In this document: positions 11,745 through 23,863 of the stretch, in pieces
Layout of the letters: each line of letters begins with the position of its first letter
Numbering within the stretch: position 1 is the stretch's first letter
From: Siphonodentalium dalli
Lineage: Eukaryota; Mollusca; Scaphopoda; Gadilida; Siphonodentaliidae
Assembly (NCBI GenBank): GCA_032622095.1
Contig: CP136067.1
Coordinates: 46,173,549 to 46,237,548 of the forward strand
DNA: 64,000 nucleotides
Direction of reading: 5' to 3'
The notes under the pieces: generated by a model
The model's input: the letters and a program-made list of their open reading frames with translations, nothing else
Database searches by the model: none
What the model was told of the DNA's origin: nothing
Program-made: the position numbers and the translations under genes

Positions 11745-12486
11745 TTATATTTACGACAATCCGCATAAATAAGTTGGTGATTAAATTAGTTTTATGAAGA
11801 AACTATATTAAAAACACTGAAATGGTAAAACTACCCAAGTGATACTTGTGTCTGGACTATCTGCTCGTTTAACGGAAAATGGGAAATTGGGTCGAGAATA
11901 AATTGGGCGACCGACCGGAACTTCACACACACAATTCGATCTCTGTTTCGAAACTTTCCAACTACGGTACACAAAAGCAAGACATCACACCCGTAAACTA
12001 TTAAACTGTACTTGCTGGTGTAAAATTCACTTAATTAAAACGATTCTAGAACATCTATTGTCATCAAGACACTCGGAGTCGATAGCAATTCAGAAGCGGT
12101 GTTCCCAAACTTCCCCACCGAATTTGCGATCTCCGGTGACAAGCTCGAAAGGTAAACAATCGCTTCAAAGGTCCATTGTATGCTCTCATTAGTCATTACC
12201 ACTGTCATGTCATACAAGAAAAATAAGTGGCATGCATCAGATTACCCATGAACTATTTAGCATAAAATAATTGAGCTCGGTCATATCTGTCCTGCAATTT
12301 CGGTTGACGTTTGACACATGGATTCATTAGCGACGTTACGACTGAGATCGATGCACCGATTACACCATGGGTTATAATCGGTTTAACGAAGAGGTGTAGA
12401 TTAGATACGGACGTGTGCTCGATATATGGGTGGAACGATGATAGCAAAAAAAAAAAAAACCAGAGATGACTGTGGGTGGTGGACTA
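11745..12486. other. unassigned DNA
   Basis: No supported gene. A run of about 14 A lies at 12446-12460. Confidence 0.35.
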
Positions 12487-12618
12487 TTTTTCTATAACTT
12501 TTAAAGAAAATTCAGCAGTTGCAATATGGCAGCAGCAAAGAAGAATGTACATTTTTTCTATAACTTTTAAACAAAATTCTGCAGTTGCAATATGGCAGCA
12601 GCAAAGAAGGATGTACAA
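12487..12618. repeat. tandem duplication, unit of about 66 bp
   Basis: Two adjacent copies of a unit containing TTTTTCTATAACTTTTAAA, GCAGTTGCAATATGGCAGCA and GCAAAGAAG differ at only a few bases, so the duplication is fairly recent. Confidence 0.85.
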
Positions 12619-12904
12619 TTGGCAAATGGTGGGGGCGGTGTGACGTGTAACTACGATTGAAACTAGATATACAGTTTGGAGATTATTGAATGAGGAATGT
12701 GATATTAAGGGATACTGCACCTTTTTTCTTTTGGTGTGAATATCAGTTAAAATGCGCAATCCTATTAAGCGGACGTCAACTTTTATTTATATGGATTGGG
12801 CGGTCAGAAGTATTAGATTCGAGTCGAGGAACCCACCAATCAAAGGCCAGATTGATTAGATATGGATGTTTTAAATATATAATTTTTTGCAATCGAGTAT
12901 TACT

Positions 12905-13090
12905 GGTCTAGTAAAGGGTCTACGATTTGTCGGTATCGGACAAAATTGCGGATGAAGATGGATAACTCTAAAATGAATCGGCTTTCTGTTGATAACAAGT
13001 CCAAATTTGGTCCAACATTTTGATAAATATAACAATTTCGGGCAATTTTATACCATATTTGACAGCGGTTAGCATTATTTATGAAGGGGA
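12905..13090. repeat. dispersed repeat related to 13930-14110
   Basis: GGATGAAGATGGATAACTC, AAATGAATCGGCTTTCTG, TTTCGGGCAATTTTATACC and GCGGTTAGCATTATTTATG are diverged matches to 13970-14110, in the same orientation. The last part also matches 4930-4975. Non-coding. Confidence 0.65.
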
Positions 13091-13533
13091 TTCTAAAATT
13101 GTTGTTGTTGGAATCGGTACCTTTAAATAAAACATTGAGTGGAATTCAGGACCTATGTGGATAGATACGAACAGGAATTTGGGCCGAGTTGCATTTCGTT
13201 CAAATATCGGAAGAAAGTGGAATGTTGATTTTCAAATGTGTCAACAATGAATAAAAAAGGCTTGTCCAGTCAGAGGGCCATGGCCATAAGTGTATATGAT
13301 ATTGTTGTTAAGAGATAACTTGTAGTGGACAATACTGGACATGCATGCTTTCCCAGCCACTAATAAAATCAGAGGGGTACCATGGTCACTTGACCGAGTT
13401 AGACAGACTGGTGTAATCGAGATAATCGGTATGTTATCTGCCTGCCATCTGGTCTGGTTGTTATATATCAAGGAACTCATCTTGAGTATGAAATATATTT
13501 TATAGATTGATAAGTATTAGTGTCCCGATAGAC

Positions 13534-13946
13534 AGTCGACTATTAGAGGCCAAATTCATATTTACTAGTTAATTACGCTTCGGTGTAATACACACTACGC
13601 TTAAGCATAATAGCCTAATTCACAACTCCATTACGCTTAAGCGTAATGGCGGTAATGCCATTAAGCTTAACCGTAATATGTTTTCATAACCTTACTACCT
13701 TACATATAATGGTATCATCTAAGGTATAGATATATATTAAAAGTTACTAGCATCAGAAATGGGCTGCTTCCATTTTAGGTTCAAGAGAGTTTTTAAATAT
13801 GGAATTTGACTTATACTGAAGCGCAATGCCATTAAGCTTAAATGTAATGAAATCTGAATTACGCTGAAGCTTTATGATTGAGAGTAATGGAATTACGCTT
13901 AAGCGTAATTGGTTATCAAACGTGAATTTGGCCTCCCCTAGTCGAC
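13534..13946. mobile_element. foldback MITE with ATTACGCTTAAGCGTAAT palindromes
   Basis: AGTCGAC lies at both outer edges (13534-13540 and 13940-13946), a candidate 7-bp target repeat. GTCGAC is itself palindromic, which weakens this. The arms are inverted: AGAGGCCAAATTCATATTTA against the complement of GTGAATTTGGCCTCCC. Inside, the perfect 18-bp palindrome ATTACGCTTAAGCGTAAT occurs at about 13630-13647 and 13892-13909. Decayed versions lie near 13575, 13595, 13655, 13820 and 13856. Confidence 0.7.
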
Positions 13947-14110
13947 AAGTTGTTGGTGTGGGACCAAATTGGGGATGAAAATGGATCACTAAAATGAAGA
14001 GGCTTTATGTGGATAATAAGGCCAAATTTCATCGAACAACATGTCGTTAAATAACACGTTTCGGGCAATTTTGTACTATGCTCCGGAGAGTAGTTAGGAA
14101 TATTTTATGG
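13947..14110. repeat. dispersed repeat, second copy
   Basis: Homologous to 12905-13090 (GGATGAAAATGGATCACT, AAATGAAGAGGCTTTATG, CGTTTCGGGCAATTTTGTAC). It directly abuts the foldback MITE, which probably inserted at its edge. Confidence 0.6.
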
Positions 14111-14337
14111 AAATTAATTGGTAACTGAAGTGGCATTTCTAAAAAATGTTTTTTTAATCTGATTATATGGGGACAAACGAAAGAACGACGGAGAGCTATT
14201 GGTAAATAAGGGCAATGTTGTTTCTTGTATATGGGAGTATCCAAATGGGATATGCACAGATGGTAAGAAAACACATTGGCTCATTGTTTTCACTAACTTT
14301 GGGAAGTTTCCCGTAAGGAGCGTTGGGCCACAGGTGG

Positions 14338-14945
14338 TCTAATATGAGACCCTCCCCCTCGTATGACTGGTGGATATTATGAGACTCTCCCCCGCATATG
14401 ACCGACGGATAATATGAGAACCTCCCCCGCGTATGAACAGTGGATAATATGAGAACCTCCACATCATATGACCGGCGGATAATATGTTCATATGAGAACA
14501 TCACACACATATGACCGGTGGGTAATATGAGAACCTCCCTCGCATATGAGAATCTCCCTCGTGTATGACCGGTGAATAATATGAACCTCCGCCGCGTATG
14601 ACTGGTGGAAAATATGTTCATATGAAAACCTCCTCCGTATGACCGGTGGATAATATGAGAACCTCCCCCGCAGATGACCGAGGATAATATGAGAACCTCC
14701 GCCGCGTATGACTGGCGGATAATATGTTCATATGAGAACCCCCCCCCCCCGCATATGACCAGCGGATAATATTCGACCCCCCCCCCCCCGTGTATAACCA
14801 GCGGATAATATGAAAACCTCCCTTGCGTATGACTGGCGGATAATATGAACCTCCACCGCGTATCGCCGGCGGATAATATGTTCATATGAGAACCTCCTAC
14901 ACGTATGACCGGCTAATAATATGAGAACCTCCACTTCGTATGACA
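14338..14945. repeat. minisatellite, unit of about 35 bp
   Basis: About 17 degenerate units contain GGATAATATGAGAACCTCC, a C-run, then GCGTATGACCGG. Some units carry an extra TTCATATG insert. C-run length varies from 3 to about 11. The long open frames read on the minus strand (such as 14196-14885) are repetitive translations of the array and not a gene. Confidence 0.9.
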
Positions 14946-17340
14946 ATCGGGCATGAAAGATTTTCAGTCGATGAACACTATTTGATTTGAATATTCTTTT
15001 GAACAGTCTGACCATTGACATATTCATGCGTTCAAACCAGTTAATCAATTTTGTAACTTGGCATGTAATCGCCGGACACCGGCTTCCGGCATCTGCGCTT
15101 TTAATCACAACTGAAATAAAAAAAATAAGTGCGATTTATAACAAATTAAAAGCGCAAAGCCTTTAAAATAAATCACACTAAGTTTGATACGTCTTCCGAC
15201 ACATGGTATAATCGTATTTTGTGGATGAAGTGCTGCTAACAACAGGCTTAGTTGGACCGATAAAACGCTTCAGTAAGCCATTCTATTTTTTACGAGAAAA
15301 ATTTCGGACAGCATTACATTCCATGTATCAAATCCTACATTTTGATATACTACACACCCCATTATATGGAATATATCAGCTGAAATCAATCCTGTTATTG
15401 TAAACATCGAGTCTATTTTTAGCTGTATTCATAGGCGCGTTTTTTTTCGTGTTCGCCGTTACAGTATTCGTACTAAAACAGCCATATTGTAGCTAAAACG
15501 AATGCGCAGTATTCCACTGTGCCAATTGATACATAATAATTGTTTGCTAACGTAAATTCTAAACATTGATGTCGAACGCAGTCTTTCGTGTTTCGTGGCG
15601 CCTTCCCATGGGTGGGTTAATCGGTCTCTATGTGTGCATTAATTGCAGCTTCGCTCGAATAGATTTGTGTTGTGCAATAGATGATAATCTTCATTTTAAT
15701 ACCAAATGTTCTTGTGGGCATAGCGTTATCGCTGTAAAAATGCATTTTCTGCAGCTGTTCCACGGCCTTGATTTCGAAATAATGTTCGGTTGTGTTCGGC
15801 TTTTATGAGGACCGCTTTTATATAGATCGGTATATAGGCAGACCCTTAGCACCCGCCAATATATTTGGGCTGAATTCATCTGATGCGGTATGATTCCTCG
15901 AAATTAAACAAAACAAGACAAAACCATCGTTGCTTCGAAATGTAGTTTGGGCTAACATTGAAACAAATCCTCCACACAGCATTCGTTTTTCCGTAGTTAA
16001 TTAAATACCCTTTGGGTAAAATTAGCATTGACCCGAAGCTGGATAAATACTAATACTAATGGTGGAAAAGTTGTGTAACACATTACTTTATCGCCATTTT
16101 ACGTCAACGAGATGCGTATGTAACGTACGTTCCATATAAGTATTTGTACATATGGAACAGCAATAACACTGTACTTCTGTGAACAAGCGTGTAATAAACG
16201 ACATTTCCCTCGGCTGATAGAGATTGTCACTACCAAGCGTATCTAAGGACATTGACCAATCAAATGCACGCATTTAAGCGAAAGTAGTTGTAATTATATA
16301 AAACATCATCACACATGACAATACAACCCTCTTTGTTTCTGAATAACACATGAAAGTCTGTTTTTTTCTCAATTAATGGATTCTAAGACAGTTGATGCAT
16401 AATAAACAAAACGACACGTGTGTGAATGTGTTGTCGATACGGCACTTGTGCCATATCAGAAGGATGGAACCCCTCCCGTGCCGCATCGACAAACTCATTC
16501 CCAAACTCGCGTCGTTCAGTGTATATAGTGCAACTTGGCGAGTTCACATAAACTCTATCATCACGGTTATATTCCACACTCTGAAACACGTAACGACGTT
16601 AGTCTGATCATCCGATGACCAGGACTGCTGTTACAGATAACGGATAATGGTCAGATCCATGTTGTGCGTTCTGTCGGTGGCACCATAAGAACAAAGTTGG
16701 TGGCGGATGTTATGGTAGAATTCGTGCTTGGTGTGGCCTTTGAAGATCGCAACACGGTATTATCAATCTCGACCAGACAGAACACGGCATGCTGGACAAT
16801 CACGTAATTACGTCCCCTGCCGAGAAGGGAAGATAATTAATGAGACTACGTGCCCAGAGGGCGCGCGTCGGACACGGGATGTAAACCCGACATGTTTACT
16901 TACTCATTTCGTAATGGAAGCTCCACAGACGAGAGTGGGCAATTTGTCGCTATCAGGCAAGATTGAGCGCCCTAGAACCGCATCCCAGACGCGATAATAC
17001 AGGAGTAGGCGGCACGAAGGCGATGAAATAGCTGTTCCGTGGCGCTAAAATAAGTAGAATATATACAAAAGTGGGAATATTTCTCCATGTATTTAAAAAT
17101 TGCCCTACATTAAATGACTTTTATACCATGGGTATTTATTATGCAAGTGGATTATGTGGCCTTATATACCAATCATATGGGCGGGTTTTTTCGACGCTAT
17201 ATTGTATACTCGCTACTACATGTATGCATAAATACACAATTGTAACTCATACGCTTGGTACAGTACAAATCAGAATAGGTGGTATTTTGAGGCGCACATT
17301 TATTGCGATTACAGCGTGACACAAAATTCGTCGTGCTCAA
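14946..17340. other. unassigned DNA
   Basis: No recognised gene. 16610-17000 is more GC-balanced than its surroundings and contains an 89-codon ORF (16728-16997) without visible motifs. I can neither support nor exclude a host exon here. Confidence 0.35.
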
Positions 17341-17400
17341 TATTACACGATATTAAGCGCGAATAATCGCAATATTGAGCGCGAAAAAAAATCGGTGGTG
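17341..17400. repeat. CGCAATATTAAGCGCGA-type repeat
   Basis: CGATATTAAGCGCGAATAAT and CGCAATATTGAGCGCGAA occur close together here. Near-identical words recur at 18465-18515 (CGCAATATTAAGCGCGA, CGCAATATTAAGCGAAA). A small dispersed tandem motif. Confidence 0.55.
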
Positions 17401-17754
17401 AGACTTATTTTTGGCAAATTTGGCGCTGAAATATATTGTTAGAACTAAGACTTGAGTCTTAGTTTGTGTCGATATGGACAATCCGACTATAATTATATGC
17501 ATATATCTGATTTTATCATATGACTCAATCATTATTTACGTTGGAAAGTATGTCATAAATCAATTTCATATGAACTACTAGTTCATATCACCTTCCGATA
17601 ATTTGATTGGTTTGTTGACAAAAAGTGTGTTTTGATTGGCTGAATGGCAGCCGGGGCCGGGCCGAATCTCTAACTAAATGCAGGTCAAATTCGTGCGCGT
17701 CAATCAACGCGATGCCGAAATTCTGGCAATTATAATCTTGAAATATATAGTTTT

Positions 17755-18140
17755 GGACATTGTTATACGATAAATAGAATATGTAATTCGTATTTATCTA
17801 ATAAACATATGATATAATGTCACAAACTGAGAACAGAATAGCGCACTATATCTTCGCGTGCATATTATTTCTGCTAGTTCACCAGGTGTAATTGGGCTTC
17901 CGGTGCAATGACGTGACGTCACAGTACACTTTTGCTGCCGATGTCATATAGCTACTTAGTGATTTGTGTGCGTTTTGGACATCATAATCAATTTATAGGT
18001 GTCATATGATAAATAGAATATGTAATTCGTGTTTTTCTCATATGATATTTATGAAACTCGTCACGAATTTTCAGTTTTCTCTCGCCAGAGGCTCGAGAAA
18101 ACTGAAAATTCTTAGACTCGTTTCATAAATATCATATGAG
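17755..18140. repeat. repeat pair ending in a long hairpin
   Basis: CGATAAATAGAATATGTAAT (17770) recurs as TGATAAATAGAATATGTAAT (18008). From 18037 to 18140 there is a strong hairpin: CTCATATGATATTTATGAAA and CGAATTTTCAGTTTTCTC pair with their complements downstream around a 13-base loop. A MITE-like origin is likely. No ORF. Confidence 0.7.
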
Positions 18141-18727
18141 AGACACACTCATTTCATATCCTCTATATATGAAACGAACAGTTTTATTGAATCCACACAA
18201 TTAGACACATACATGTACATGTATAATTAAGACTCAGAACAAAACTGTGTCATGCACATCCGCAAATTTCCGAGCAAAATGAAGGCAATCCGTTCGATTA
18301 AATATTTTCAAGATTATATAGTTTGACCGTTATTTTGAACTATCACGCAAATGACTGTGAACGCATATCGAGATAATCTCACCAGTGATCAATATGTTGT
18401 GGAAACATCGGTCGGTCAAACAACCTGCCACTCCAATCCGATTTAACGATGTTAGTCAGATGTCGCAATATTAAGCGCGAGAAATCGCAATATTAAGCGA
18501 AAAATATCACAATAATATCGTAAACTCGATTGGGGTTTAATGTCGCTTTCAGCAACTAAGGCCATATATCACGACATTGTCAGTTTAGTGGTGGAGGAAT
18601 CCGCATGCACACTTACGGCTAATCTAACAGTGATTGAAATGTGTGAAAAGCCACCGGCCATCGGCGAGTAACTGGCCACTCCACCAGATAACGATTTCGA
18701 GTTACAAAGTCCCCGATGAAAACATGC

Positions 18728-18812
18728 AGATTTGAACCCTTAGCGACAGCGCATGAGGAGGGCGAAACGGCCTGGAATTGTATCCCTAATTCATTGAGCC
18801 ACCGAGGCCCCT
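18728..18812 (-). repeat. tRNA-like SINE head
   Basis: On the minus strand, GGGGCCTCGGTGGCTCAATGA (imperfect A box TGGCTCAATGA) is followed about 60 bases later by a perfect B box, GGTTCAAATC. Polymerase III-type spacing and the lack of an acceptor stem suggest a tRNA-derived SINE whose body continues toward about 18570. The body is not recognised. Confidence 0.5.
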
Positions 18813-19388
18813 CCCAAGCGCATGAGCGGTTAATATAGAGCTAAGTATATACCACTTCTGACTGGTACCTTTATCACGACGAAAAATGCCATTATTGATT
18901 ATAGATGCTCTACCAAACAAATAGTATATATGAAACTCTTTTCGATGACACATAAACTTGCGTTATGACTCCCCAAAATATCACAAGAGAAACATTTGAC
19001 TATATTTCACTTAAAATTATTTTCAAAGAATTGTTTTATTTTTTCAATCGGAATTGTTAAATGTCATTCTATGTGTAAATCATATAAAATAAATGAGATG
19101 AAATTTTTATGAGAATTTTGTGAGAATTAATGTACGACCACTGGATGCTTATCTTATTGTCGAGATTTGAAAGTAATTCCTTCCTGTGTGTTTTAAAGCT
19201 GTCTTTTAAGACACTTAATGGACGATCGACTTGCCCTTCGGAATTAAAAGACCTCGCCCGCCCCATATGGGGCTTTACATTCTAGGTTATGCGACTGGCC
19301 AGTCGCTCGCCAATTAACGGTGACCTAGTTCCACACTAAAATCAGGGATGGAAATAGGAAGAGTTGTATGTCTGCTATAGATGACACT
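18813..19388. other. unassigned DNA
   Basis: AT-rich. No gene or clear repeat is recognised. Confidence 0.35.
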
Positions 19389-19590
19389 CCCCATCACAAG
19401 TTTGACGACCATTTAACCTCACTAATATAGCCAAGGATGTCACAAAACAACCCCAGTCAAAACATGTTTCCCACAATTCAAATACAAATCACTGAAGATT
19501 TCGAATGAACTACTTTTAATATATAGGAACTTCGTGTTTTGCGTTCAAATGTTTCCGACGGAATGCGCTCATACGGAATAATTATTTCTG
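19389..19590 (+). repeat. dispersed repeat, paired with 20668-20885
   Basis: AGTTTGACGACCATTTAACC, CCAGTCAAAACATGTT, ATTCAAATACAAATCACTG and TATATAGGAACTTCGTGT are diverged direct matches to 20688-20840. The segment between the copies, 19591-20667, has no recognised gene. Confidence 0.65.
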
Positions 19591-20667
19591 TTTGCCGGCA
19601 AATGTGGTCAAAAACTCATAAAAACTCATAATTTCAGTATAGTGATGACTGAATTGAATGTAATTTGGTATGCATGTTCACAACCATACAATGCAAGTCC
19701 AGTTTGCTTTTCGCTTCTGTCCACAAATTTTACCGGAATTATGGACCTTTTCGACAGTGAAATTCGGGTTTACCAGTTTCCGGATAATTCCAGTTGATGT
19801 TGACTGAATGGAATGGTATCTGGTGTGAATATATATATTATGTTTACAACCTTAGCACACATGTCCAATTAGTTTGGAATTATTGTGAAATTATGAAAAT
19901 CGGGTTTTGTGGCTGAATTGGCTCAAATTGCTTTGACTCCGTGGTGACACTCCATAATTTCTGCAGGGATTGGTGCAGAAATAAGGGGGCATCAATTCAT
20001 TGAAAAATAACCGAAATGTGAACACATATACAATGTGTATATGCATGGGTTGAGCACATGCCAGGCTTTAAGATTGTGATACGGAATTATCATTTTAATG
20101 GGGTAGCAAGAGATATGTCCCTTATTTTGTGTGCCTGAAAAATTTAATTTTGATGCAAAAATGGCCAAAATAAGCGATTTTCAAGCCCTTGGGACACAAA
20201 AACAAGATTTTCGGAGCATAACCACCTACTGGAATAACACTGTTTCCTCACAATAATATCAGAAAAGTTCATATTTCTCACCACTGTGATTTCAAAAACA
20301 TATTGTTCATGCGGATGACAAATTTTAGGTGTTAAAAGGTCACGCTGGTGTCTGGAGGCACTGTTTCGCAGAAATAGCTACTACTTGATACTGATGGGGC
20401 CATGGTCACCTGAAACAGTATTTTTCAAAACTCAAAGACATCCTCTAAAATTCCACAAATTCATAACTAACCTTCTCTCAATAAACATGCCACACCCATG
20501 GTGTCAGAAAACAGTGGTACTCTATTCTAAGAAATTTACCCCTTCAAATCATACAAAACCGTAGAGTGTCACCTGTGATTTTTCAATGATTTACGACAGA
20601 GTTGTGGATTTTTTTTTTACTTAGGAACTATTTATTATTTGTTTTCGGATAATAACTCAATATGAAT

Positions 20668-20885
20668 TACATGCGTCTTCAAATGAGTTTGACGATCATT
20701 AAATTTCATTAATAGCAAAGTGCGTCACAGAGCAGCCCAGTCAAAACATGTTGTCCCATAATTCAAATACAAGTCACTGGGGATGTTGAACGAATCGCTG
20801 TTAATCAAGATATAGGAACTCTGTGTCTTGCGCAGATCATCTCTCGTAATGTTTCCGGATGCGGCGATCCGGAATTGTCATTTCT
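20668..20885 (+). repeat. dispersed repeat, second copy
   Basis: See 19389-19590: AGTTTGACGATCATTAAATT, CCAGTCAAAACATGTT and ATATAGGAACTCTGTGTCTT. The same order and orientation indicate an old direct duplication. Confidence 0.65.
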
Positions 20886-21047
20886 TCTTGGTCGATCAGT
20901 TCGATCATATAAGACAAAGAAATGGTCCCATAGGGACTCAGTATTAAGACGGGGCATCCAAGTCGAACGTTATATAGATAGTATCGGTCAAGTCAAATGT
21001 ACTTTTCTACGAGGGTGATGGAAATATCAGATATCCATGATGATGTT

Positions 21048-21190
21048 GACATTATTTGATTGCCGTGCATTGAACTGTAAGAACGTTCCACATGTTTGTT
21101 TAGAGGTGCGGAAAAGGAAAAGAGATAGAGCGAATATTTTGTTTATTCACATGACTAAAACTAAAGCGGCCTATAATCGGCTGAGATGAT
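21048..21190 (+). repeat. direct repeat, paired with 22648-22785
   Basis: TGCATTGAACTGTAAGAACG, TTCCACATGTTTGTT, AAAGAGATAGAGCGAA and TAATCGGCTGAGATG recur at 22668-22785 with few changes. Foldback element A copy 2 sits just after this copy. Confidence 0.8.
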
Positions 21191-21200
21191 CAAGTTCACA

Positions 21201-21667
21201 TATGTGACCCGCCATATCAAATCCAGTCGTAAGTCGGGATTTTTTTACCCTGTGCCAATGCATTCTCTTATATATGCGAGTCGACCATAGGTCGCCTCGC
21301 ATATATAAGAGAATGCATTGGCCTAACAATTTTTTACAATTTAAATAATTTTTTCTTGTATTCTTTAACAATTTTATAATTTCACCCAAACAGAGCCCCA
21401 GACAAACATGAGCAGACGACACTCTTCTATATGTTTCAATATATGTGTGGGGCTCCCTGCAGGGTAATGGATGTTTTTTTTATTTTATGTCCTAAAAATT
21501 GTAAGAAACATTTATTTTAAAAAAATGATAAAAAAAAATGTTAGGCCAATGCATTCTCTTATATATGCGAGGCGACCTATGGTCGACTCGCATATATAAG
21601 ACAATGCATTGGCACAGGGTAAAAAATCCCGACGTACGACTGGATTTTATATGGCGGGTCACATATA
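21201..21667 (-). mobile_element. foldback element A, copy 2
   Basis: The outer inverted repeats begin TATGTGACCCGCCATATC and pass through CAGTCGTAAGTCGGG to CCCTGTGCC. Each arm then carries a whole 69-bp palindrome, at 21254-21322 and 21545-21613. The interior holds CTTTAACAATTTTATAATTT and a GAGCCCCAGACAAACATG segment found inverted in copy 1. About 460 bp, non-coding; apparent ORFs here are translations of the palindromes. Confidence 0.85.
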
Positions 21668-22647
21668 TCCGTTCAAAGGTTAAATATTCATCTGTGCTGG
21701 GTCAGTTACCTTCCTCATTATAGAGTTGAATCGGGCCATGTTATAATCACTTACAAATAACTAGGTTACCATTCTATCAAAATCCGAAATCCTTACCTAC
21801 TTATTACATGGGGTTGATATATTCGAATATTTACATATCACGTCTGTGTTACATTAAATCCTGTTTGGTCAACTGCAAATTGGGTCACCCGATTTACATC
21901 CAAATAATGCAAAGAGTGTATCACGAACAGGAAGTTACAAACTGTTGACTGTTAACTAATCACTAAACGCGGTCAGCAAAATAATTGAGCTTGCTTTTAA
22001 AAGTTGCATTTGAAGAGGAGTTATTTATATCGATCACGTTATCGTTGCTTATAGTTTGGATATCTTATATTGGGCTGACATAATGTGCTGCGTGGGCTAA
22101 TCTCAAATTATCGGCAGATTCCATAAAAATAATAATACACTCAGCTTTTTTATGGGAATACATCATCAACAAGATATATACATTTTTTTTAAATGAATGT
22201 AGTTAGTGTGTGTGTTATTTCGGGATACGGCGCTGCACGTGTCATTTGGGGCATATTGAGTGTAAACCGCGAAACACAATTATGAGACGTTTTTGTCTGA
22301 TTGTGGAATAAACAGATACTCATTGTGTTGACAGGAGTGGGTCATCGCACGTGAACATACTGACAAGCTGGTCACGGGAATTGTGTATGATTGTCTGTGA
22401 ACTCCCGCAGTAAACTGTGTTAATCAGTGAATATCATTACATGGGTAATGCCAGATTTTTCTGAATTAAAACGGGAGATCATTATACATGTGGTAATTTT
22501 TTAATTATATTTTTGCCGTTATAACTGACTTTTTCATGGACTGGCAACGTCGCCATGGCTACCCATAATCTCAAAAACTTTGGATTTGGGAACCCGTGAT
22601 TTTCGAAACATTGATTAGAGCACCCGGATCTCCAAAACAAAATAATA
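21668..22647. other. unassigned DNA
   Basis: No gene is recognised. Confidence 0.35.
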
Positions 22648-22785
22648 TGACACTATTTGATTACTTTGCATTGAACTGTAAGAACGTTCCACATGTTTGT
22701 TCAGAGGGACGACAAAGGAAAAAAGATAGAGCGAAGAATTTGTTTATCCACATGACAAACTAAAACGGCATATAATCAGCTAAGA
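22648..22785 (+). repeat. direct repeat, second copy
   Basis: Matches 21048-21190 as described there. It is followed immediately by the C-tract minisatellite. Confidence 0.8.
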
Positions 22786-22802
22786 TGTTGGAAAATGAAA
22801 AT

Positions 22803-23062
22803 ATCAGATCAATCTCGACCCCCCCCCCCGGATCAATCTCGACCCCCCCCCCGGATCAATCTCGACCCCCCCCCGGATCAATCTCGACCCCCCCGGATCA
22901 ATCTCGACCCCACCGGATCAATCTCCAACCCCCCCCGGATCAATCTCGACCCCCCCGGATCAATCTCGACCCCCCCGGATCAATCTCGACCCCCCCCCCC
23001 CGGATCAATCTCGACCCCCCCCCCCGGATCAATCTCGACCCCCCCCCCGGATCAATCTCGAC
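22803..23062. repeat. C-tract minisatellite, 12 units
   Basis: Twelve units of GGATCAATCTCGA plus a C-run. The 13-base core is almost invariant (one TCTCCA and one CCCCACC variant) while the C-run varies from about 6 to 12. The complementary strand has regularly spaced G-runs. Two open frames (22785-23108 and 22795-23187) are only repetitive readings of the array. Confidence 0.95.
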
Positions 23063-23229
23063 ATTTTATTCTGCATTTTATGACTATTCCGGTAAGTCAC
23101 TTTTGTGAATTGGTTTATTTTTACTCGGTTTGCTGTAAGTTCTATAAACATCCAAGCTGCGTTGCTGTTATCGTGGCGAATCTTTAAATAATAGTGCGCC
23201 TGTACGTAGAATTCCATTAAGCTGTCGAG

Positions 23230-23460
23230 TTACATGTACAGTAATGCCCTAAGTAATCGACCTCTTAACCACAGCAGAATTATGGGTAACTTTTCAGGAT
23301 TTAGACGGAAATATGGCTTGTTGCCATTCATCGGAAAGCTCTCTCCGATAGCTTTCCGATGAATGGCAACAAGCCATATTTCCGACTAAATCCTGAAAAG
23401 CTACCCATAATTCTACTGCATGTGGTTAAGATGTCGATTACTTAGGGCATTACATGTAAC
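23230..23460. mobile_element. foldback MITE, copy 1
   Basis: A nearly perfect 230-bp inverted repeat. TAATGCCCTAAGTAATCGAC, AGAATTATGGGTAACTTTTC and CGGAAATATGGCTTGTTGCC each reappear as complements on the right arm, around a CTCTCTCCGATAG centre. A related copy lies at 27150-27318. TACAGTAATGC-type ends with TA suggest a Tc1/mariner or pogo-like parent; this is an inference. Confidence 0.85.
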
Positions 23461-23863
23461 TGGGGAAACCAACAAATATGAATGAGTATACAAAAATGAA
23501 GATAAGCATTAGGACTTTTGGTGGAATGAATGAAAATAATAAATCATCAATTCGAGTCAATATGGAAAGGAGTGTTTCAGTCAAAACAATTCCACAGAGT
23601 CTAGCGATATCTAATCTCCATTCTGGATTCGCATATAGCCAGATTTGCGTTACGTCTGTTCTAGTGAGTATATGCGACAGAGTGGTGCCATGGCTTTGGG
23701 AATGATCGACATCTTATTTAAAGGGACTCAATGGAATTCTGGACGATTCGGCACCTTGACGCTTCAGCACTTGGGTTTGCTGTTCGGCCACGAAGTGCCC
23801 ACTAAGCGATAACAAATTGTACGTCTTCATTTTTGCACATGGAACAATAAAGAGCATTCCTTG
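23461..23863. other. unassigned DNA
   Basis: A 75-codon ORF at 23478-23705 has no visible motif. Nothing else is recognised. Confidence 0.3.

Noticed and set aside
14196-15108. Minus-strand ORFs of 229 and 126 codons
   Set aside because: They read through the 35-bp minisatellite and show only its repeating translation; the array's length and C-runs explain the lack of stops.
22785-23187. Plus-strand ORFs of 107 and 130 codons rich in Pro, Ser and Asp
   Set aside because: They are readings of the C-tract minisatellite in two frames.
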